Assembly: GCF_016775155.1 (NCBI RefSeq)
Contig: NZ_JAEUGD010000004.1
Coordinates: forward strand, 124,001 to 188,000
Direction of reading: 5' to 3'
Source: Fulvivirga marina
Lineage (GTDB): Bacteria; Bacteroidota; Bacteroidia; Cytophagales; Cyclobacteriaceae
Length of the DNA stretch: 64,000 nucleotides
The notes beneath the pieces are model-generated. The model saw only the letters and a program-made list of their open reading frames with translations, was not told the DNA's origin and did not search any database. Below are positions 9,867 to 20,400 of the stretch, one piece after another. Positions within the stretch are counted from its first letter, which is position 1, and every line of letters begins with the position of its first letter. The position numbers and the translations under genes were made by a program.

Positions 9867-10520
9867 TCAGGGCGTTAGTATAGGAGTAATGGCTCTCCTC
9901 CATATCTCATACCCCGCATCAGTCATATGAATACCATCTTCAAGATAAAGTTCTGGCTTAGGTTTGCCTTCTGAAGTAAGCATTGAATCATAAATATCTA
10001 CAAAAGTCAGGTTCGACTTAGTTTCTGCATATTTTTTGATCATTTCATTCGCCATTTCAATCTCCCTGGCTTTATTCCACCGGGCCGGACAGGGCTTGAT
10101 AGAGATCACACTAACCTTCGTCTCAGGAAACCTAGCCTTAATCATACCATAGACTGTGCAAAAATCACCGTAAACCTGAACAGCTGTCTTTCCATGAGTA
10201 ATATCATTATCTCCCGAATAGATAACCACTTGGGCAGGGCTATACCTGGCAAGTACTCTGTCAAAATTTTCGATGATATCTACAAACTCTGAACCTCCAA
10301 ACCCTCTGTTAATGACATTATCGTTATCCAGAACACTGGCTACATCTTTCCACATACGAATGGATGAACTTCCCGTAAAAATTATCGTACCTTCTTTGGG
10401 AGGAGGGTTAAGCTTGTCCTGCTCATCAAATTTCCTGAATTCAGGTTCCCATTTGCTTTGCCCCAAAACAGGAGATATGAATATGTAAAAAATAAGTGCC
10501 CCAATCGTTAAAATTCTCAT
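9867..10520 (-). CDS. Secreted SGNH/GDSL-type hydrolase
   Basis: The start is chosen at ATG 10520, giving 217 residues with a signal peptide (ILTIGALIFYIFISPVLGQ); ATG at 10541 would add seven residues ahead of it. SGNH blocks are visible: FTGSSSIRMW (block I serine), NRGFGGSEF (block II glycine), YSGDNDI (block III, aspartate in the N-D position) and DGIHMTDAGY (block V Asp-His). It is probably an esterase or carbohydrate deacetylase outside the inner membrane; the substrate is unknown. Confidence 0.85.
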   Translation of the reverse strand: MRILTIGALIFYIFISPVLGQSKWEPEFRKFDEQDKLNPPPKEGTIIFTGSSSIRMWKDVASVLDNDNVINRGFGGSEFVDIIENFDRVLARYSPAQVVIYSGDNDITHGKTAVQVYGDFCTVYGMIKARFPETKVSVISIKPCPARWNKAREIEMANEMIKKYAETKSNLTFVDIYDSMLTSEGKPKPELYLEDGIHMTDAGYEIWRRAITPILTP

Positions 10521-10816
10521 GGTCTGAAATTTAATTATCACGTGATAAGTTTTCTCCCCGTTCTTTAAAATTCTTCAAAAGAAGAGAAAAACCCAAGTTT
10601 ATCATCAAAATATCCCTGCTATGCAAGGTAACCTTTTTTGGTTTTCAATGATATAAGTATAAAACAGAGGTGTTACACTAGTATGGTTTATCAGCCTTAA
10701 ATACCTGAATTCCATTTTTCTTAATACCATTTACTTAATTGCTTCTCCATGATATTTACTTTTTAGTTTTAGTTTTGTATCAACTCCCCATGCATATTCT
10801 TTAAACCGGACTTACG

Positions 10817-12361
10817 ATGCATTATAGATCTCCCTTTCCAATTCTTGACTACACTGGTATTGACTTGAAGGAGATCAATGACCAGACTCTGACAAAGGCT
10901 AAAAAGATTCTTTTAGTTGAGATAGACCATGCTGACAACGGAAGTATAACTATTGATGGGGAGACATTAACCAAAAATGACATTTTACTGCTATTCGAAA
11001 GTCTTTCGAATACAGAGTACCTGATCTACCATCGCTGGATAAATGAAAATCCGGGTCTGCGGGCTTTACTTGAAAACAAGACACTTGATGACTATGAAGA
11101 GATTTTTGATGAGCAACTGCTCTCTCATGATAAAGCCAGTGGTTTTAAAGCTTTCGTCTCCCCTTACCTGGCCCAGCCTTTAGGCAAAATATTAAGTCAG
11201 ACATTTACGCGTCAGGAATACACTAGAGGCCTGAAGATAATCAAGGCTACTCAACTGATCGAACATGCTAATTATGATGTCACATTTGGAAAGCTACAAA
11301 GCAACATTCGGGGAATTACGGCTGAGCTTAAGCTCTTCAATGAAAGAGGCGTAGGTCAATTTAAAGAACATCAATGCCACTATATCAACTACTATTTTAT
11401 TCAATTCCTCAATCAATTGCCTGATGGTTTTGGGGTGTTGCGTGATAATTTTGCCACTGAACTCATCAACCTCACTGTAACAATCCAACACAACCATTCT
11501 CACCTTTGTAAAAGGCTTTATTTTTCTCTTAGCGCCCTTAACTGCTCTGATGAGATCAAAGAGGTCATTAAAAACAATCTGAAAATATTTCAAAGAGTAA
11601 CCGGAGATTCATCATCAGCAGGAAAAAAAGAAACTGAATCCCAAGGCTCAGGTGCCATAATATTTAAAGTTGGGTTTATGGCGATATTTTTCCTTATTTT
11701 CATTTTGAAAAACTGTGACAACACCAGCTCCAGACGTGTCGATTACAAAATGGAGCTCACTCAGCCCATGACACATAGGCTAACCCACTTAAAAAATATG
11801 CTGGATCTCAAAATGCTATGCAAACAACAAATTAAACAGGGCTATCTGATGGCTGAGGAAAATAACTCCATTAATATAGCGGACTCTACTCTTTGGCCTT
11901 ATACCTCTGAATATCAAAACCTGATCAGCTATACACCAGAAATTGGCCAGAAAATTTCAGTAACAAATGAGTCTCACTATGATGTTGTAGTGTTTCTATC
12001 TACGAACTGGCACAACTATTCAGCCTTCCTGAACCCTGGCGAAAAGCTGTCATTCAATATGGCTAGTAAAGATTACTTACAGTTTTACCCGGGACAACAC
12101 TGGAAGCATGACTTGCGCTCCAAACTGGAGACCACCCAACGCCAGCATTTTGCAAAGGTTGACTCCACTACACTTACCTTTCTGGATAAAATATGGCAAA
12201 GGCAGTGTAGCCATACTACCCCATGCCGTGATTCCAGCTTTTCACTTTATATTGATAAAGGTAACAGTCTGAAGTTTTCCGGCAACAACCACACCAGTGG
12301 ATTCAAAGAAGTTAACGAATACTTTTATCTCAAAACATTATCGGGTAATCATACTGAATAA
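10817..12361 (+). CDS. Membrane-anchored protein of unknown function, convergent with DnaK-like gene
   Basis: The protein has 514 residues and I do not recognise a family. Residues 1-270 look like a helical cytoplasmic domain. A Ser/Gly/Glu-rich linker follows, then one membrane segment (FKVGFMAIFFLIFILKNC, about residues 284-301) and a C-terminal domain of about 210 residues. That domain has a stretch (VTNESHYDVVVFLSTNWHNYS) suggestive of a beta-sandwich. Its stop is three bases from the stop of the convergent DnaK-like gene. Placement next to an unusual Hsp70 pair suggests, but does not show, a shared role. Confidence 0.75.
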   Translation: MHYRSPFPILDYTGIDLKEINDQTLTKAKKILLVEIDHADNGSITIDGETLTKNDILLLFESLSNTEYLIYHRWINENPGLRALLENKTLDDYEEIFDEQLLSHDKASGFKAFVSPYLAQPLGKILSQTFTRQEYTRGLKIIKATQLIEHANYDVTFGKLQSNIRGITAELKLFNERGVGQFKEHQCHYINYYFIQFLNQLPDGFGVLRDNFATELINLTVTIQHNHSHLCKRLYFSLSALNCSDEIKEVIKNNLKIFQRVTGDSSSAGKKETESQGSGAIIFKVGFMAIFFLIFILKNCDNTSSRRVDYKMELTQPMTHRLTHLKNMLDLKMLCKQQIKQGYLMAEENNSINIADSTLWPYTSEYQNLISYTPEIGQKISVTNESHYDVVVFLSTNWHNYSAFLNPGEKLSFNMASKDYLQFYPGQHWKHDLRSKLETTQRQHFAKVDSTTLTFLDKIWQRQCSHTTPCRDSSFSLYIDKGNSLKFSGNNHTSGFKEVNEYFYLKTLSGNHTE

Positions 12362-12364
12362 ATG

Positions 12365-14860
12365 TCAGCCTATACCCGTTCCCTTGAAGTTTTTCCATGC
12401 ACTCTTCTCTTCCTTCTCTGGTAACAGGTGCAAAAGATTAAACACAATTACCTTTAGCTCCTTGTAATTCTGCCTTGCCAGTGCCTGCTGCCCCTGGTCT
12501 TTATAATTGACCGCAAGCTTTTCATCACTGAATCTGGAATTATCCATAATAGAAATCCGGTGGTACAGATCTATAATCCCTTCGTCAGAGTTTATGTAGA
12601 GATCATTGTTTAAAGATTCCAGCTTTTTTACGTGCCCCTCCATCAAGTATACACTCTGTCCTTTCATCACTTCATTTTCATGTTCTACAATCTCACCAAA
12701 GCGCAAACTTGCTGATTTGTCACCATTTTCGTCTATCCGTTTTTTTAGCCTTTCCTTTAGCTGGTAATATTCAACACGTAATTTGGTAAGTCGCGCATGT
12801 TTACCCAACTGATCGTACTTCTGAGCCAACCGGCGTTTCCGCTCACAAACGTGATATTTTTCATCTCCGGACAGGGTGTTTTTCATAAGAGCAACCTCCT
12901 CTTCCACAGCCATAGCTTCTGCAAGGTATTCCCTCAACGTTGTAGCCATTTCAAAATCCTCCTCTCTCTCCTTTTGCCCAAGGTCTTTCCTAATATTATG
13001 AATAAGTAAGGACAACTCATCTTCCATCCTTGTTGTACTCACATATTTTTCTGAAGAATTAAACACATGATCAAACTCCTGATCGGTCTGATTGAGATAC
13101 ACAGTTACCCTCAGATCGCGTGACTCTGAGATTTCCATCCTTATTTCAAGGTCAGACCCTTTCACCAGATCCATATCCAGCTTGGCAGGATCGATCTCTA
13201 TAATACCAATGGCCTGGTTGGTTTCCGGCAGTGCATACCTGTCACCTTCCAGTACATTAACAATTAACTTGTCTTGCCCGTCACGATAAATGGTTTTTGA
13301 CACCTCTCGATAAACGGTCTTATTTAATGGAAGTATACTATTTTTGGGAAAAACTACTTCCAGCTTGGTCCGGTTTTCCTCTAAGTCATCAACTTCGAGG
13401 CAGATATCATTGGGGAGAGGTTGCCCGTCTATGTTGAATTTACCGTGCAAAATACCTATTTCGGGTATATTGGTAGGCACCGGAGCATGCTGAGCATTTA
13501 ACACCTCCACCTTAAAGTTATTTAACCGGTCAGGTGCCAGAGTAAGAAATTCCCTGACTTTAGGTACAGCATTTCTAATACCTGTATCAAAACCACCATC
13601 TTCTCTCCTGATTCTATAAAAATGACTTTCTATATCACTTTCAAAATCAAGCAATAATACCTCTTCACTATCCATACTGGATTTGGGGTATGAAATCCTC
13701 GCCTTGACTTCATTATCAGAGTCTGCAACTTCCTTTTTAGCCACCTTAACCTTCTTCTGTTTCCCTGCGGCATACTGCGCCGCACCCACCACTACAGCCG
13801 TGGTAGGGTCAACCGAAGCATTTACTTCTATCCTGAGTCTTGATTTCAAAAGCTCCTGCACCAATGGTATGTAAGTGCTACCTCCTACCAATATTACTTG
13901 CTGAATGTCTGCTGGTTCAAGTTCATTATCGATCAGTAGCTCTTCAACGAGATCCAATGCATACGATAGTTTCTCATGGATACAGTTATTAAACTGATCC
14001 CGGGTAACCGAAATAATTATCTCTTCCTCTATTCCATCCTCATCGTTTATTTCCAATTCAACTTCTACAGTTTCCTTTACAGACAGCTGTTTTTTTGCTT
14101 CTTCAGCTTTCAATAACAGTACTTGATACAGCCTTCTGAAATCCAGTGTTCTTTCCTCATACTCTTTCTTAAGATATGCCAGTGCAGGGTTACTAAATAT
14201 AGCATGAAGAAAGATATCAGTAACCATACGATGGTCAAAATCAAGACCTCCCAAAAAATTATCTCCTCTATGGTCAATAATTTTCAACTCCTGTTCATTG
14301 ATGGAAGCAATGGCCACATCAAAAGTTCCTCCACCAAGATCATAGACCAGCCATTTGCCAGCCTTCTCTGTTCTGTCTCCATTATTAGCAAATGCCAGGC
14401 ATGCGGCTATAGGCTCCTGAAGCAACACTACCTCCTCAAAACCAGCCTCATAGCCGGCCTTTTTCGTGGCATTGGACTGTATCGTATCAAATGATGCTGG
14501 TATGGTAATCACCACTGAGGCCACCTCTTCTCCGGTATGAACGAAGGTTTTGAGTTCGCGCAAAACATAGGCTGACAGTTCAACAGGAGTTTTTGTTTCA
14601 CTGGTATTGGCTACAAAAAAGGTTTCAGTAGTCCCCATTTTTCTTTTAAAGCTTCCGAACACATTTTCGGGATCCTTACCTAGCAGCTCTCTGGCTTTAT
14701 CTCCAACTATAATTCTATTTCTTCTAAACCCCACTACTGATGGCAGGGTCTGTTTAAGATCCAGTGGGTTTTTAAAAACGTCAACTCCTCCATGTGTTGA
14801 CCTCGCTATGGCCGAATTGGTTGTTCCAAGGTCTATGGCAAAATCAATGGTACTACTCAT
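12365..14860 (-). CDS. Hsp70-family (DnaK-like) ATPase, divergent long form
   Basis: The protein has 831 residues, against about 640 for housekeeping DnaK. The Hsp70 nucleotide-binding domain is clear: phosphate-1 motif FAIDLGTTNSAIAR at the start, phosphate-2 motif WLVYDLGGGTFDVAI near residue 170, and the adenosine motif VILVGGSTYIP. After about residue 380 the sequence diverges from DnaK: a beta-rich region, then a charged helical tail with no EEVD-like end. It follows the GrpE-like gene by three bases, and the two are probably a chaperone and its exchange factor. It is unlikely to be the cell's main DnaK because it lacks a DnaJ neighbour and is so divergent. Confidence 0.88.
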   Translation of the reverse strand: MSSTIDFAIDLGTTNSAIARSTHGGVDVFKNPLDLKQTLPSVVGFRRNRIIVGDKARELLGKDPENVFGSFKRKMGTTETFFVANTSETKTPVELSAYVLRELKTFVHTGEEVASVVITIPASFDTIQSNATKKAGYEAGFEEVVLLQEPIAACLAFANNGDRTEKAGKWLVYDLGGGTFDVAIASINEQELKIIDHRGDNFLGGLDFDHRMVTDIFLHAIFSNPALAYLKKEYEERTLDFRRLYQVLLLKAEEAKKQLSVKETVEVELEINDEDGIEEEIIISVTRDQFNNCIHEKLSYALDLVEELLIDNELEPADIQQVILVGGSTYIPLVQELLKSRLRIEVNASVDPTTAVVVGAAQYAAGKQKKVKVAKKEVADSDNEVKARISYPKSSMDSEEVLLLDFESDIESHFYRIRREDGGFDTGIRNAVPKVREFLTLAPDRLNNFKVEVLNAQHAPVPTNIPEIGILHGKFNIDGQPLPNDICLEVDDLEENRTKLEVVFPKNSILPLNKTVYREVSKTIYRDGQDKLIVNVLEGDRYALPETNQAIGIIEIDPAKLDMDLVKGSDLEIRMEISESRDLRVTVYLNQTDQEFDHVFNSSEKYVSTTRMEDELSLLIHNIRKDLGQKEREEDFEMATTLREYLAEAMAVEEEVALMKNTLSGDEKYHVCERKRRLAQKYDQLGKHARLTKLRVEYYQLKERLKKRIDENGDKSASLRFGEIVEHENEVMKGQSVYLMEGHVKKLESLNNDLYINSDEGIIDLYHRISIMDNSRFSDEKLAVNYKDQGQQALARQNYKELKVIVFNLLHLLPEKEEKSAWKNFKGTGIG

Positions 14861-14863
14861 ACA

Positions 14864-15181
14864 TCAGGCTTTCTTTTCTACAATAACTACGGCTTTTTGT
14901 ATAATGACAGGTGTCTCTCCACCCTCCTTAAAAATTATGGGTTTGATAACTTTGCTTATATACATGTTTCCTTCCTCAAAGTCACCAACTATACTGGCCT
15001 CACAGTCAGTTCGCATATCATTATAGTCTTCATGCAAAGGGTCGTAAAACGTATACCCATACTCCTCCAGATAATGTTTCATCCTGTTAACATTCCGTGT
15101 AACTCCTGAAGAATCTCCTTTAGAAGCAAGTTTCTGCTCCATTTCAAAAATCTGATTGACAATTCCTAAGATAGACTCCAT
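14864..15181 (-). CDS. Small GrpE-like nucleotide exchange factor partner
   Basis: The protein has 105 residues. A predicted helix (residues 1-35) leads into a GrpE-like beta-domain. That domain has the layout TFYDPLHEDY, a valine-glycine turn, VIKPIIF and a final QKAVVIVEK, which recalls the GrpE pattern of DP-x-HEA, a glycine turn and a closing Lys/Arg-x-A-x-V strand. Most of the long dimerising helix of normal GrpE (about 190 residues) is missing. It is directly upstream of the divergent Hsp70 gene, which supports the assignment. The family call is inferred from pattern and context. Confidence 0.55.
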   Translation of the reverse strand: MESILGIVNQIFEMEQKLASKGDSSGVTRNVNRMKHYLEEYGYTFYDPLHEDYNDMRTDCEASIVGDFEEGNMYISKVIKPIIFKEGGETPVIIQKAVVIVEKKA

Positions 15182-15483
15182 ACAAACTAGACATTAAGGC
15201 GGTTAACTTATTGATTTTGTATTGTCAAAAAATATGGGGAACCTAAAGTTAACGCAATATTATTACGCTTCATAATTTTCAGGATCCATGCTGGTCGTAT
15301 TTTCTTTTGAATCTCTCCCCTACCTCAAAGCATATTTTCAGGAGAAATATTTAAACAACATGCGCTCAAATATGAACAACAAGCAGATAATCAATAAATT
15401 AAGAATGAAAAATATTGTACACCCTATGTTAAAAAAACGATAACAGTATAAATAATATCACTTTTTTTCATAAGTCATTTATT
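15182..15483. other. Non-coding stretch upstream of the GrpE-like gene
   Basis: About 300 AT-rich bases with no convincing gene. It must hold the promoter of the minus-strand GrpE-like/Hsp70 pair, but no clear Bacteroidota promoter or operator could be picked out by eye. Confidence 0.4.
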
Positions 15484-15663
15484 TTATTCAGGTAATTCTT
15501 TCCATCCCTCCTTAGGTGCTTTTCCTACAGTATCTGATACTGGCTTATTCCAAAGCACTTCGCGTAGTTCCGGGTTATCTGGGTGATATTTTAAATAATA
15601 CCTTCCTCCTTCGATATTCACCTGATCCAAGTACTTTAAAGGACGCTGACTACCAAAAGCTTA
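15484..15663 (-). pseudogene. Short open fragment, possible gene remnant
   Basis: The minus strand is open for about 60 codons, ending in TAA at 15484-15486, with no ATG; only TTG or GTG could start it. The product has protein-like composition (segments such as GGRYYLKYHPDNPELREV and APKEGWKELPE), so it may be the 3' end of a decayed gene. No family recognised. The bases from about 15664 to 15777 show nothing else. Confidence 0.3.
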
Positions 15664-15777
15664 TCATTATTCACATAATAATAAGTGGATTTTAAAATAA
15701 AACATTGAATAAGGGGGAATACCTAACCTTTATGCATAGGTATCCTGATTGCTCTCCCCTTAAAGCCATGTGATCTG

Positions 15778-16641
15778 CTATAAGTTATGGTTGATCTTTC
15801 TGAAAACGGTAGGCGTATAACCGGTTATTTTCTTGAATTTTCTATTGAAATTAGAAAGGTTGTTGAAGCCTGAAAGATGGCAGACTCCTGTAATGCTGAG
15901 ATCCTCTTTTTGCAATAATTTACAGGCGTAGCTTACACGCATCTCGGTTAGAAACTCTATATAAGTTTTGCGGGTCCTTTTTTTGAAATAGCGACAGAAG
16001 GATGGCACCGTCATGTTAGAAACGTCGGCCACTTCCTCCAGAGTAATTTCCCGATGAAACTCATTCATAGTGAACTGGTAGATATCGTTGAGACGCTTTG
16101 CTTGCAACTCAGTGTAATCGTGTGTTACTTCCGAGGTCAGTGAAATGCTATCTTCTGCGCTGGCTAAAATCTCCAATATAGAAAGCATCTCTATTACCTT
16201 ACTCAGGTTGTTCAAGGATTGTAGCCGGGTGATTTTTGGTATTAATAGTTCCGCGGTATTCCGGTTTAACTTAAGAGATTGTCTTTTACTTAAAAACTGC
16301 CCAACCAGTTGGGTTTCGGGAAGTTTAAAAAACTTCTCTCCAAATAGTGTTTCCTCAAAAAAGATAGAGATGCCTAAAGCTCTCAGGTCTTCGGATTCGG
16401 TGTAATACTTCTTATCGTTCTTAAATACATGGGGTACGTTACTATTAATAAGGAATACATCGCCGGCTTTAAAGTTTCCTACATAATCATCGATGAGAAC
16501 CGTCCCATCGCTTTCCAGAATAGTGGTCAGCTGCAGTTCCGGGTGCTTATGCAATATATCATAGAAGTAGGGCTGATCATCTACTTGTATGAGGAAGGAT
16601 GAATTTATTGTCTTTGAAACTTTAAATGGCAGTACTTTCAC
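15778..16641 (-). CDS. AraC-family transcriptional regulator with cupin-like sensor domain
   Basis: The protein has 287 residues. The N-terminal ~150 form a cupin-like domain (FYDILHKHPELQLT, then DYVGNFKAGDVFLINSNVPHVFKND). The C-terminal ~100 residues carry two AraC helix-turn-helices (ITLEEVADVSNMTVPSFCRYFKK and ITGVCHLSGFNNLSNFNRKFKK). Such regulators typically sense sugars or related small molecules. It is divergent from the large secreted protease gene across 781 bases, so control of that gene is possible but not shown. Confidence 0.9.
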   Translation of the reverse strand: MKVLPFKVSKTINSSFLIQVDDQPYFYDILHKHPELQLTTILESDGTVLIDDYVGNFKAGDVFLINSNVPHVFKNDKKYYTESEDLRALGISIFFEETLFGEKFFKLPETQLVGQFLSKRQSLKLNRNTAELLIPKITRLQSLNNLSKVIEMLSILEILASAEDSISLTSEVTHDYTELQAKRLNDIYQFTMNEFHREITLEEVADVSNMTVPSFCRYFKKRTRKTYIEFLTEMRVSYACKLLQKEDLSITGVCHLSGFNNLSNFNRKFKKITGYTPTVFRKINHNL

Positions 16642-17422
16642 CTGATATCTACATTTTTACGACAGTAATAATGTCATAAATCTATCTTTTAGCAAGATAG
16701 TTTAAAACAACAGACAATATAGTATTATCTTAGCGTATTTCTTCTCAAAACACGTCTTTTTTTCATGCTTTGAGCCGGCAACCCAAGTCTATATTTCCCA
16801 GCCGTTTCACTTCCGGAAAAACGATAAGATATATTTGTTACCCACAACGTTCTACCTGATGCTCAAACTGTTGCTGCTTGATCATTTTTCAATACTATTT
16901 TATCTTACCAAGTTATTAACCCTACTAAACCCCATATTATACTACATGCCTATGAAATATTCGTATTTAAACAAAAATGACATTGATAATTAAGCTACTT
17001 ACTTTTATAAAATATTGACAACCAAAATCATTTTCACTCCCTTTCTAAAAATCTGTATATAAATGGTGTCATAAAAAATCAAATTTTTCATAAGGTTTGA
17101 TATATAAAACACCTCACATCGCACAAAAGTTAATAATTTGATAATTGCATATACATATAGGTTAAAATAGTATCAATACTGACTAAAATTTTACCATACC
17201 TTGAAATTATAAAACCCAGTATTACAACCTAACCCATACCCATGATGAACAACTCTGTTTTCACACCACCATAGCTGCCTCAGGCAATGCCTTAAATACA
17301 AGCTTTAATCAAGAATACAATCATATCGACAGCGCAAAATATTGTCGAAGGGGAATCTTTTTTGTCCAAAAAATCACCCCCTGAACTTTAAATAAACCTT
17401 ACAAACCTAAAACCCAAAAACC
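16642..17422. other. Long AT-rich intergenic region between AraC regulator and protease gene
   Basis: These 781 bases contain no gene I can support. They must hold the divergent promoters of the AraC regulator and the M43 protease, and perhaps a long 5' leader for the protease. No clear operator, riboswitch or repeat was recognised. Confidence 0.5.
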
Positions 17423-20400
17423 ATGAGACTAACACTCTTACTATTATGGAGTTTTTGTGTTGTTCTGACTGCCAACAGCCAGGACAACCATCCGATGTGC
17501 CAGACCGATGCGCGCATGAGAGAACTCTACCAGCAACATCCTGAAGCCAGACAAGAGGCCAGGGAATTTGAGCAACTGATGCGCTCTAACAAGCACCAGG
17601 CTACCAGCAAAACCGCAGCTACCGGCTATACCATACCGGTAGTATTTCATATTTTCGGTACCGACTTCGCCGGCAAAACGGTAGATGACAACACCATTAT
17701 TACTGCACTCGAAAAAACCAATGAAGATTTCAAAGGGCTAAATGATGATTACAATACGGTAAGCGATCTGTTTTCAGGCCTGAGAAGTACACTTGACATT
17801 GAGTTTAAGCTGGCCAAAACAGACCCTAACGGTAACCCAACCACTGGTATTAACTATTACCCTGAGCGCTCAGGATTTGGTAATGGCGGTGGTTATGACA
17901 GCCAGATCCAGCAATACGCATGGGACAACTACATGTATATGAATGTGTACATTATGCTGGACCTTTACGCCGATGGCACATACAATAACTCTGGGGTGGC
18001 CTGGTACCCTGATACCTGGATGTCGGACAATAACCTGGCTCGTGTAGTGTATAATGGTCGTTACTTATATGGCAATACAGACAAAGAGTTTGCCTCAGTG
18101 CTTACCCATGAATTCGGTCACTGGCTCAACCTGGCTCATACTTTTGACAACGAGTGTAATGCCCCCGGAGACAACGTCGACGATACTCCTGCCACTACTG
18201 CCAATTCAGGAACCTGTAATGTAACTACTGAAATGTGCCCTGGCGCGGGTATACCCAACGGAGAGAACTACATGGATTATGCTTCGTGCTATAAAATGTT
18301 TACACAAGGGCAGGTAGCCAGAATGACCAGCGCACTTAGCCATGCTTCACGTCAGCCGCTATGGCAAGAGTCTAATTTAGAAGCTACTGGCGTCAACAAT
18401 GCTTCTCAGCCTATTCTGTTATACGCTGCTTCTCAGCTGTATGAAGACGAAAGTAACAATGGTGCAATTGATGGCAGCGTAACGATCAGTGGTAAAAACG
18501 GAGCAACTTACGCCACCACCGGAATACTAACTCCCGGAACCCACTACACTGCAAGCAACGTTCCCGCCGGGCTGTCTTTACAGATCAACGTCACCGGCAG
18601 CACTTCAGCAGAGATGTCTTTTACCGGCAGTGCTTCGGCTCACGCAAACAGCAATAGCGTATCCAACATTTCCATTACCTTTCTTGACGCCGCCATTTCT
18701 GGTGGTGCATCCAGCATTCAGAACCCAACCTACAGTGGTTTTTCCTTATTTTTCCAAGACCCCTACACGATCGTTTACAACGACATCAATAACATCACTG
18801 CTAACAGCTCTGCAACATGGACCTACTTCACTGTAGAACATGGCGATGGCGCTTACGGAAGCTGGTACGATGGCGGTAAATTAAGACTGGAAACCTACAC
18901 AAAACCCCTGATATGTGAAGGGTCTACCCGAAACATCTCACTTTTGACCAGTGGCACCCCAATTGGCACCAACAGCAATTGGGTTGATGGTGGGGCTTAC
19001 CCAGATGAACACGACCTTCGCTCCTCCTCATACACCGTTTGGGATGGACAAACCGGATATATAGGCTTCAGGTTTTCAAGCCCTGAAGGCAAAAAACTCC
19101 ATGGCTGGATGAAAGTTAGTGTCAACGCCAGTGGCAATTCGTTTACGGTTTACGAGTATGCCTACTACACCAAACCTGAAGGAACTATCATTGCAGGCTC
19201 CACCACGGTTAACCCTGCTCCGGTAGCAGCCTTTACAGCATCTGCCACTACTATGACACCCGGGCAAAGCGTTACCTTCTCCGATCAGTCTACCGGCTCC
19301 CCTACCAGCTGGTCCTGGTCATTTCCCGGAGGTACACCTGCCACAAGCACCCAGCAAAACCCAGCAGTAACATACAACACTGCAGGAACTTACAATGTAG
19401 AACTGACCGCAACCAACGCCAATGGTTCCAGCACCAAAACTGCCGCTAATTACATCACGGTTAATGGCGGATCAAATACCTATTGTAGCTCATCTGGTGA
19501 TGACGCCTCATACGAACACATTGCCAATGTAGCCATTGGTGACTTCTCAAATCCTACGGGGGCTTCAACCTACAGCGATTATACGGGGCTTAGCATCAAC
19601 CTTGTCAAGGGTGATAACAACTTTACGCTCACCCCGGGCTTTTCCGGCAGTGCTTACAATGAGTACTTCAGGGTATGGATCGACTACAACCAAAACGGGG
19701 ATTTCTCAGATGCCGGTGAGCTGGCCTTCGATGCAGGCAGTGCTTTATCTTCTGCCGTATCAGGCACCATCACGGTACCTGCCTCTGCCCACGACGGTAC
19801 CACGAGACTAAGGGTAAGTATGAGATACCGGTCTGCTCCTCAATCCTGTGGATCTATTGTCTACGGTGAAGTAGAAGATTATACGGCCCATATTGGTAAT
19901 GCGGTTACCGTTAATGCGCCAAGCAACCTGACAGCCAATGCGGCTTCTACTGCTGTATCCCTCAGTTGGACTGATAACTCTAATAATGAGGATGGCTTTG
20001 ACATAGAGCGATCTACTGATGGCACTAACTTCTCAGTGGTATCTTCTGCAGCTACAAACACAACTTCATACAATGATACAGGCCTTTCCGTCAATACTAC
20101 TTACTCCTACAGGGTAAGGGCTAAAAAAGGAACTGCCTATTCTGCTTATTCTAATAGCAGTAGCGCTACCACATCCGGAGGCGGTGCAGGTTATTGTGAA
20201 GTTACTAACGGCAACCCTTCCGGGCAGTACATTACCAATATATCCATAGGCAGCATCGACAACACTTCTACCTATGACGACAGTGGCTACTCAGACTACA
20301 CAAGTCAAAGCGCCAACATATCATCTTCAGCTACACTGACCGTTACCCCACATAACACGTGGGCGGCTACTGCGGCTAAGGCCTGGGTAGACTGGAACAA

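Noticed and set aside
12365-15181. The Hsp70 and GrpE-like genes as the main dnaK-grpE operon
   Set aside because: The Hsp70 is about 190 residues too long with an unrelated C-terminal half, the GrpE-like protein is half the usual size, and no dnaJ is present.
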